From positions 1 through 12,292 of the forward strand of contig DOUV01000810.1 in NCBI GenBank assembly GCA_003520455.1: a stretch of 12,292 nucleotides of DNA. The letters run 5' to 3'. Positions 7,590 through 12,292 of this stretch are shown here, piece by piece (within the stretch, counting starts at the first letter, position 1; each line of letters starts with the position of its first letter). This stretch comes from Chloroflexota bacterium (lineage in GTDB: Bacteria > Chloroflexota > Anaerolineae > Ardenticatenales > Ardenticatenaceae). The notes below the pieces were generated by a model. That model saw only the letters and a program-made list of their open reading frames with translations, did not search any database and was not told the origin of the DNA. Both the position numbers and the translations under genes were made by a program.

Positions 7590-7830
7590 ACGCTCTGGCC
7601 AGAGCAGCTCGAAGCGCGGATGAATGCAGCGCTCCGCTTGGCCTGGCCGCAGTTCCATCAGGTCGGGCTCCGCGGCGGTACACGCCTCTGTACGGTCCGG
7701 GCAGCCGGGCGGCAGGTTGGTGGCATCCGCAAGCGCGCCCTCGACCCGCGGGCGCTGGCGCGTCAGAATCCACCAGCGGCACTGTATTCAGCAAGGCAGG
7801 GGCATTGGGGTGCAGCGCGCCCTGCCCGCT
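7590..7830 (-). pseudogene. Decayed C-terminus of an oligopeptide/dipeptide ABC transporter ATP-binding protein
   Basis: Two minus-strand frames joined near 7740-7750 recreate the C-terminal region of OppD/DppF-type ATPases. The first reads ALHPNAPALLNTVPLVD, recalling the family's LHPYTxALLxAVPxPD (the oligo_HPY segment). The second reads ATNLPPGCPDRTEAC then TAAEPDLMELRPGQAERC, recalling PPGCxFHPRCPxxxxxC..EEPxL..V.PGH.VAC. A frameshift separates the two, and the stretch corresponding to RFHPRC is missing in frame between GC and P. No ATPase core (Walker A, Walker B) remains in the window. The remnant suggests that a peptide-type importer once stood here. It occupies most of the otherwise gene-free 7501-7852 region. 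Confidence 0.7.
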
Positions 7831-7843
7831 GCACCCCAATGCC
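7801..7843 (-). terminator. Perfect 16-bp inverted repeat after the monooxygenase gene
   Basis: GGCATTGGGGTGCAGC (7801-7816) and its exact reverse complement (7828-7843) flank an 11-nt loop and start 9 nt past the monooxygenase stop codon. The stem is long enough for a strong transcript-end hairpin, but no U-tract follows on the minus strand. One arm also encodes LHPNA of the transporter remnant, so the hairpin seems to have grown out of former coding sequence. Confidence 0.6.
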
Positions 7844-7852
7844 TATAGCCGC

Positions 7853-8851
7853 TTAGCGGAACGCTGGGAAGATCGCATCGGCGAAGGTGCGGATACTGTC
7901 TTTGTGCTGCTCCACGGTGCCGGGAGGCATGAGCACCGACACCTGCGTCACCCCGGCTCGCTCGAGCGTGCGGATGCGTCGAGCGACTTCGCCGGCATCT
8001 CCAACAATCGTGAAGGTGTCTATGCACTCCTCGGTAACGTGCTTCGCCGCCTGCGGGATCCCCTCGACGTAAGCCGACTTGATCATCTCGACCGTCTCGC
8101 GAGGTAAGCCGACTGCATTCAGGACCTCCATTGGGGCGCCGCCGATGATGTGGGCTACGACCGGTTGCAGGCCGCGCAGCGCAGCCTCACGATCCTCCGT
8201 GATGTGGATCGTGACCCAGCTTACAGCCTCCATGCGTTGCGGATCGCGCCCCGACCGAGTTGCCCCTTTCCGGACCTGCTCCCAGGCATACTCGATCCCC
8301 TTCGGCGTGCAGAGGCCACCGATGATCACGCCGTCGGCGACCTCGCCGGCCGCCTGGAGGACGTACGGGCCGCGGCCCGCGATGTACAGGAGGATGTCGG
8401 GGCGCGTCTCGATATCCATGCGGACGCCTACCGCCTGGTAGTACTTGCCCTGGACGTTCGCGACCTCGCCTGACAGGAGCGCTCGGACGACCTCCACGAA
8501 TTCGCGGCATTTTGGTCCCGCGTGGGAGCTATCCAGCCCCAGCGGATTCAGCAGTTCTTTGCGGTTTCCGGCGCCGACACCCAGATGCGCGCGCCCGTTC
8601 GACATCTCGTCCACCGTTGCGATGCCGCGAGCGGCCATGCCGGGGTTGCGGGTGTAGGGGTTGGTGACCCCCATCCCAATCTGAATGCGATCCGTCGCCA
8701 GGGCCAGCGCGGCCATAATCGCGTATGGATCATGAAAGAAGGTCTGGTCCGGAATCCACGCGAAGTCATACCCGAGGTTCTCGGCCAGTTGCACCAGTTC
8801 GACATGGTTGCGGTAGTGTTCCGCCGGGACGTGCCCGAACCCAAATTTCAT
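7853..8851 (-). CDS. Luciferase-like (LLM class) flavin- or F420-dependent oxidoreductase
   Basis: This 332-residue protein has the bacterial luciferase/5,10-methylene-H4MPT reductase-type TIM barrel: MKFGFGHVPAEHYRNHVELV at the start, YDFAWIPDQTFFHDPYAIMA near 28, IQIGMGVTNPYTRNP near 57, ARGIATVDEMSNGRAHLGVG near 74, and a C-terminal ERAGVTQVSVLMPPG block. The family transfers hydride or oxygen using FMNH2 or F420; which cofactor is used cannot be told from the sequence alone. The ATG follows GAGGAG at close range, 9 nt after the stop of the enolase-superfamily gene, so both are one operon. It could carry out an oxygenation or a reduction step feeding the NicX-like enzymes. The product class is sure, the substrate is not. 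Confidence 0.93.
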   Translation of the reverse strand: MKFGFGHVPAEHYRNHVELVQLAENLGYDFAWIPDQTFFHDPYAIMAALALATDRIQIGMGVTNPYTRNPGMAARGIATVDEMSNGRAHLGVGAGNRKELLNPLGLDSSHAGPKCREFVEVVRALLSGEVANVQGKYYQAVGVRMDIETRPDILLYIAGRGPYVLQAAGEVADGVIIGGLCTPKGIEYAWEQVRKGATRSGRDPQRMEAVSWVTIHITEDREAALRGLQPVVAHIIGGAPMEVLNAVGLPRETVEMIKSAYVEGIPQAAKHVTEECIDTFTIVGDAGEVARRIRTLERAGVTQVSVLMPPGTVEQHKDSIRTFADAIFPAFR

Positions 8852-8860
8852 CGTTGCTCC

Positions 8861-9994
8861 TCACTCACCATCAACCCTCTCGACATCGCCCTCGCGGTAC
8901 TTCGCAAATTTAGATTCGTCCAGGTCCAGCCCGAGACCGGGGCCGTCGGGGACGACGAGGGCCCCCTCCTTCATCGGCAGAGGCCCTTTGCCAAAATCAT
9001 CGTGCAGCAGGTACTGGCCGCCCATCTCGCACCCCAGGTCAATCGCAGGCGAGGAGGCCGCCAGGTGCAGGCCAGCCGAGGCGCCGATAACGCTCTCGAG
9101 CGCGCCGCCGACGTAGCCGCGCATGCGATTGGCCTCCGCAATTGCTGCCATTTTTTTGGAGGCTGTCAGGCCACCGGGACCGATGACGTAGATGCTGACG
9201 TAATCGGCAGCCCGCTTCTGGGCGATCACAGCCAGATCTTCAGGGGATTTGGCCGCTTCGTCGGCCATGATGGGAATACCCGACTGGCGGGCGACTTCGC
9301 TCATGCCTTCGAGGTCGTCGCGATGCACGGGCTGCTCCATGAAGTCTACCCGGTAGGGCTCCATCTTGCGCAGCACTCGCAGGGCAGTCTTCAGATCGTA
9401 GGCCTGGTTGGCGTCGGCCCGAATGCTAATCCCGTCTCCGACGGCCTCGCGCAGGGCCCTCACCATCTCCACATCCTCGTCGGCATTGGGCCGCCCGACC
9501 TTGACTTTCAGGATGCGCCAGCCCCGCTCGACCATGCGGACCCCCTCCTCCACCGCCGTCTTGATATCCACGATCGGAAGGGACCAGCTTAGCGGGATGC
9601 TGCCGCGGACCTTGCCGCCGAGGAGGTTGTAGACCGGGGTGTTCAGCGCCTTCCCGGCCAGGTCGTAGGCCGCCATAACGATGGCCCCTTTGGCTCGGCG
9701 GTTGCCTGGAACTGCTCGATCCAGCGCCATGCCCAGCCCCTCCTGACTCATCGGATCCTTGGCGAGGATCGCCGGGATGAGCTTGTGCCGAAGGACGACG
9801 CGAACGGTATGGGGCGTCTCGCCGAGCTGTGAGTGGCCTACCATGTGTGGGGCCTCGCCATACCCGAAGGTGCCATCGTCGGCGATCAGCTTTACGACGA
9901 CGTTCTCCTGAAAATGGGTCGTGCCAATCGCCATCTGGTGGGCGCGTACCACCGGAATCCGCGTTGATTGGACCTCAACTGCGACAATCTTCAC
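8861..9994 (-). CDS. Mandelate racemase/muconate lactonizing enzyme family protein with an altered active site
   Basis: This 377-residue enolase-superfamily protein has the N-terminal capping domain (to about residue 125) followed by the barrel. Metal ligands are Asp194 (IRADANQAYD), Glu220 (FMEQPV) and Asp245 (IMADEA); the first base is in LKVKVG (Lys163, Lys165). These fit muconate lactonizing enzymes exactly in spacing (29, 26 and 25 residues). The second catalytic lysine, expected 24 residues after the last metal ligand, is Tyr269 (YVSIYVIGPGGLT). This points to one-base chemistry (elimination or cycloisomerisation) rather than two-base racemisation, or to an unusual Tyr base; this is inference. 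The start is GTG with GGAGAG 6 nt upstream. It is the first intact gene after the promoter/operator at 10517-10541, with a transposase-scarred ORF between. Confidence 0.93.
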   Translation of the reverse strand: MKIVAVEVQSTRIPVVRAHQMAIGTTHFQENVVVKLIADDGTFGYGEAPHMVGHSQLGETPHTVRVVLRHKLIPAILAKDPMSQEGLGMALDRAVPGNRRAKGAIVMAAYDLAGKALNTPVYNLLGGKVRGSIPLSWSLPIVDIKTAVEEGVRMVERGWRILKVKVGRPNADEDVEMVRALREAVGDGISIRADANQAYDLKTALRVLRKMEPYRVDFMEQPVHRDDLEGMSEVARQSGIPIMADEAAKSPEDLAVIAQKRAADYVSIYVIGPGGLTASKKMAAIAEANRMRGYVGGALESVIGASAGLHLAASSPAIDLGCEMGGQYLLHDDFGKGPLPMKEGALVVPDGPGLGLDLDESKFAKYREGDVERVDGE

Positions 9995-10090
9995 GGGTAA
10001 CTCTCCTTTTCATGTGCTGCTGTCAATTTTCGCCCGGCAGTGGTTCTCCCGTATTGTGATATTGGTGGCGAATGTCTGCATGCGGCTAGA

Positions 10091-10300
10091 TCACGCGGCC
10101 GGTTGATACACTCGATCAAGCACCCTGGGTCGGGTCGCGGTCTTCTTTTCGCCCGCGAGCCAGCGGAGGATGCGCACGACAGTGATGGCGGCCATGGTCA
10201 TGAGATGCTGGAGATGGGTACGGGCCTGGCCAACGTAACGTGGGCGGCGCAGATCACAGGAGCAAATTCCTTGTGCACGCGTTCCCTCGACACCGGTGCG
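10091..10300 (-). mobile_element. C-terminal remnant of an IS1182-like transposase
   Basis: RTGVEGTRAQG, then DLRRPRYVGQARTHLQHLM and AITVVRILRWLAG, closely follow the C-terminal pattern of IS1182-type transposases (R-GIEGT-SQ, LRR-RYIGLAKTHLQH, A-N-VR---WLAG). Only about 70 residues survive; the catalytic DDE core and the element's left part are gone. The element's right end should lie between 10000 and 10090; I could not fix it. Confidence 0.75.
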
Positions 10301-10501
10301 GGCCGCGGAGATCGTCGACAATGCGGCTGCCCGCGTCCGTTGACGCCCAACAGCAGCGCCTCGTGCTACGTTTGAGGTTGGACGGTGATAGCGCGGCGGA
10401 GTGGACTCGAGCGGGTGCACCTGGTTTAACTGGGGTCGGAACTCCCGCGTTCCCCACGATTCAGCAGTGAGAACCGGTGCATAGGGAGTACCAGTCTGCA
10501 T
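10091..10501 (-). pseudogene. Chimeric ORF: regulated gene start fused to a transposase C-terminus
   Basis: The 136-residue frame opens at an ATG with GGAGAG 3 nt upstream, about 20 nt after the expected transcription start of the operator-controlled promoter. The first 50 or so residues (MQTGTPYAPVLTAESWGTRE onward) match nothing I recognise and may be the start of the operon's original first gene. From about residue 68 the frame reads as a transposase C-terminus (next entry). It is most likely a broken gene, though still a translatable one. It fills the otherwise gene-free 9995-10516 stretch. Confidence 0.6.
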
Positions 10502-10516
10502 ATACTCTCCACTAAA

Positions 10517-10541
10517 CTGGTCTGATCAGTATACTCAGTAA
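10517..10541 (-). promoter_or_regulatory. Second copy of the promoter/operator module
   Basis: CTGGTCTGATCAG followed by TATACT (minus-strand -10 at 10533-10528) matches the module at 6471-6495 at 22 of 25 positions in the same orientation, while the flanks do not match. A TTGTAA lies 15 nt upstream of the -10, closer than usual. The module drives the unit that includes the chimeric ORF, the enolase-superfamily gene and the luciferase-like gene. Both GntR paralogues have the recognition helix needed for such a palindrome. Confidence 0.7.
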
Positions 10542-10594
10542 TCTGACTTTACAATACGGCGTGGGGCCGATCTTGTCAAGGGGGCTATGTTGGA

Positions 10595-10991
10595 GGTTGT
10601 GTCAGGACTCAGAACACGCCAGGTGCTCATTCGGGTTCTCGAGAATGCTTGCTGTCTTGGAGCAACGTGAGGGGAAGTGTCAGGACTGAGGGCACTGGAG
10701 TTCCTGGCGGTGTGTCGGACGACCTTCTGGGGGACGGCGGGGCCTGGCCTTGTATGCCAGTTGGATCTCCGGCGCGACGAACGGGTTCCCGTCCGGCGTG
10801 TGGAGGGTCAGCTGCTCGACCGGGCGCATGATCCCCTGGTTGCGGCGGAAACGCCATACACTGTTCGAAACCTCATTCAAGAAGAACTCGAACTCGGCCG
10901 GGTCGCGATCCGGACATCGCGCCAGCACCTGGTGGACCGGGAGAGTAAGCCATTCGCCTGCTTCCCAGGGCGCCCACTCGCCCACCGTCAT
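10595..10991 (-). pseudogene. Remnant of an aminoglycoside adenylyltransferase-like nucleotidyltransferase
   Basis: From the ATG at 10991 the frame gives WEAGEWLTLPVHQVLARC, FEFFLNEVSNSVWRFRRN, GIMRPVEQLTLHTPDGNP and FVAPEIQLAYKAR, the C-terminal half of small nucleotidyltransferases (pattern W-FRR-P-I-RPL---, DG-PYLAPEI-LLYKAK). The GS-x-D-D catalytic N-terminal half is absent, because the preceding membrane gene ends 11 nt upstream. After APEIQLAYKARPRRP the usual KDEADF block is not in frame; a shifted frame continues with LSPD, RQQAFSRT and STW. It is a truncated, frameshifted relic. Confidence 0.65.
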
Positions 10992-11002
10992 GTTGCGGCA
11001 GG

Positions 11003-11728
11003 CTACTGCTGTGGGGCATTCGTCACGGCGACAGTACCTGCGCGACGCCACATGGCGATGCCGAGAAATATGGCCCACAGGTGCGCGGCCCACGTGCCGC
11101 CTCCGTAGAGCAGAACCCCCGGAAAGATGTTCGGTTTGAGAAACTGTGCCGTTCCCATGACGAATAATAGAGTGCCCAAGACCATCCCCGTCCAACCCAG
11201 CCAGATGGAGTAGCCTTCCTTCTTCACCGCCAGCCCGTACAGGACGAGAGTCGAGCCCCACACAACACTTAGTAACACCGTAGCCGGACCGCCTAGAATC
11301 GCGAGTGCCACATCGGCGGCGAACTCCAGATTTGGTCGTGCCGATGGCGACGCAACCGCTCACGCCTGGGCCAGGGTCGTCAGGGCGTAGCCGTCAATGG
11401 AGGATTCAGTGAAGTGGACCGCCACGCCCACAAGCGCGCTTGCCGCTCCCAAGCGACCGACCGCCCAAGCTACTCGGCGCGTCAGCGAGTCTGAGAGCAC
11501 GACAAGCCCGCTTGCAAAGACGAGGAAACCGAGCACATCGGCCAGGTGAACGGCGCGGTAAATTGAATACGACGCGACGAAGCTCAGGGAGGCGGCTCCT
11601 CCTTTGTCAGCCGGAAGATCGCCATGGAGGGTGCGGAAAACCAGGACAAGAATGCTGCCGACCACCAAACACACCGCGCCGATTCGCAGTAATTACTGTT
11701 GGCGCGTTCGTTGGCTTTCTTCGCTCAT
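11003..11728 (-). pseudogene. Multi-pass membrane protein gene interrupted by two in-frame stop codons
   Basis: An ATG at 11728 with AGAGGTGATT ahead opens a frame of 241 codons that keeps phase throughout but contains TAA at codon 12 (11693-11695) and TGA at codon 123 (11360-11362). The protein has several hydrophobic segments (VGSILVLVF near 23; LGFLVFASGLVVL and a GAASALVGVAVHF segment in the first half; ATVLLSVVWGSTLVLYGLAV and MVLGTLLFVMGTAQF in the second), so it would be an integral membrane protein. The context suggests QQ[Q]LLRIGAV and LAQA[W]AVASPSARP, each stop one transition away from a sense codon. Parts could still be made from a GTG at 11674 and an ATG at 11311. The family is not recognised. 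The IS5-type element begins about 21 nt upstream. Confidence 0.7.
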
Positions 11729-11749
11729 CAGAATCACCTCTCAGGCTTA

Positions 11750-12292
11750 GAGCGTGTTTGGAAAATCATTTGACAGGAATGACCACAATACACAAGATAT
11801 AGGATATACCTAGGGATGAGTGTGAAAGGACCTGAAGTGAGCAAACACGCACCAGTGGTCTACGAGACAGATGTGACCGATGAACAGTATCAACTGATTG
11901 CACCGGTGATCGAGCGCCGGTCGAACCGGGGACGGCCCACCACCTTGTGTTTGCGTTTAGTGTTGAATGCGCTCCTCTATTTGACGCGAACCGGCTGTCA
12001 ATGGCGTCTTTTGCCCAAAGATTTTCCGGCCTGGCAAAGTGTTCGGTACTACTTCGACAAATGGACGGAAGATGGGACCTGGCTGGAAATCAACCGTCTC
12101 TTGGTCGAACGGCGGCGGATGGCCGTCGGGCGCGCCTCGACCCCTTCCATGGGGCTGATCGACAGCCAGTCGGTCAAAACGACCGAAGTTGGCGGTATGC
12201 GCGGGATTGATGGCAATAAGTACGTCAAAGGGCGTAAACGCCAAATCGCCACCGATACGCAGGGCAATCTGTTGGGAGCCCTCGTTCATCCG
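11750..12292 (+). mobile_element. IS5-family insertion sequence, left part
   Basis: The left end probably starts at about 11750, where GAGCGTGTTTGGAAAA begins next to TTA; many IS5-family elements have a GAG/GGG-type end of this kind and duplicate a short TA-rich target. The exact boundary is inferred, since the right end is outside the window. Confidence 0.55.
11816..12292 (+). CDS. IS5-family transposase, 3' part off the window
   Basis: The frame is open from ATG 11816 to the right edge (159 codons). It follows the classic pattern: VVYETDVTDEQYQLIAPVI near 14, RSNRGRPTT near 35, LVLNALLYLTRTGCQWRLLP near 48, FPAWQSVRYYFDKW near 70, LIDSQSVKTTE with the first catalytic Asp at 116, and KGRKRQIATDTQGNL near 138. 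The remaining Asp and Glu of the DDE triad lie beyond the edge. A GTG at 11837 has a better ribosome binding site (AAAGGA 6 nt upstream) and may be the true start. The part seen is undamaged. Confidence 0.93.
   Translation, partial: MSVKGPEVSKHAPVVYETDVTDEQYQLIAPVIERRSNRGRPTTLCLRLVLNALLYLTRTGCQWRLLPKDFPAWQSVRYYFDKWTEDGTWLEINRLLVERRRMAVGRASTPSMGLIDSQSVKTTEVGGMRGIDGNKYVKGRKRQIATDTQGNLLGALVHP

Noticed and set aside
8522..9592. 356-codon open frame on the plus strand
   Set aside because: Antisense shadow of the luciferase-like and enolase-superfamily genes.
11360..11362. TGA read as Trp or selenocysteine
   Set aside because: TGA ends intact genes here (for example at 4361, 7481 and 8861), there is a second stop (TAA) in the same gene, and the context suggests Trp rather than Cys or Sec.
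10992..11363. Upstream 124 codons of the frame that contains the nucleotidyltransferase relic
   Set aside because: It is an Arg- and Gly-rich shadow of the membrane-protein frame; only the part from 10991 downward matches the nucleotidyltransferase pattern.
1..12292. tRNA, rRNA, riboswitch or CRISPR array
   Set aside because: I found no cloverleaf, no conserved rRNA segment, no riboswitch core and no regularly spaced repeats.

Overview
The window is about 12.3 kb of GC-rich bacterial DNA with tight gene spacing (GTGA and ATGA overlaps, gaps of 2-9 nt), frequent GTG/TTG starts, and long antisense open frames typical of high GC. Nothing in it fixes the taxon. The mix of enolase-superfamily enzymes, luciferase-like flavin monooxygenases and M29/NicX-type metalloenzymes would suit an environmental Chloroflexota or actinobacterium-like lineage, but this is inference only.

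Region 1 (1-6436, minus strand) is a catabolic-looking cluster built from repeated use of one family. It holds four paralogues of the NicX (2,5-dihydroxypyridine 5,6-dioxygenase)/M29 aminopeptidase-like family, called here D (5414-6436), C (4361-5404), B (1993-3030) and A (runs off the left edge, 1-789). A class V PLP aminotransferase (3183-4364) is coupled to C by a GTGA overlap. A FadR-type GntR regulator (1010-1798) overlaps a 73-residue ORF (792-1013) that looks like a relic of the same family's N-terminus, and that ORF is followed 2 nt later by paralogue A. B, C and D keep the His...His-x-Asp iron site. A has Val where the first His should be.

Region 2 (6437-7500) has the divergent control zone and a second FadR-type regulator (6747-7481, plus strand), closely similar to the first. 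A palindromic FadR-like operator overlaps the -10 box of the D promoter. A near-identical 25-bp promoter/operator (22 of 25 positions) lies at 10517-10541, so two minus-strand units appear to form one regulon.

Region 3 (7500-10541, minus strand) is that second unit. The promoter/operator and a good ribosome binding site lead into a chimeric, broken ORF whose 3' half is the C-terminus of an IS1182-like transposase. It is followed by a mandelate racemase/muconate lactonizing-type enzyme (8861-9994), whose second catalytic Lys position is Tyr, and a luciferase-like monooxygenase (7853-8851). Next come a perfect 16-bp inverted repeat and a decayed C-terminus of an oligopeptide ABC transporter ATPase.

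Region 4 (10595-12292) is decayed and mobile. It contains a nucleotidyltransferase remnant, a membrane-protein gene with two in-frame stops, and the 5' part of an IS5-family element inserted just upstream of that gene.

Taken together, the intact genes read as an inducible pathway for a ring-type (possibly N-heterocyclic) or amino-acid-like organic substrate: flavin-dependent oxidation, Fe(II)-type ring opening or hydrolysis, enolase-type isomerisation or elimination, and transamination. The substrate cannot be read from the sequence.
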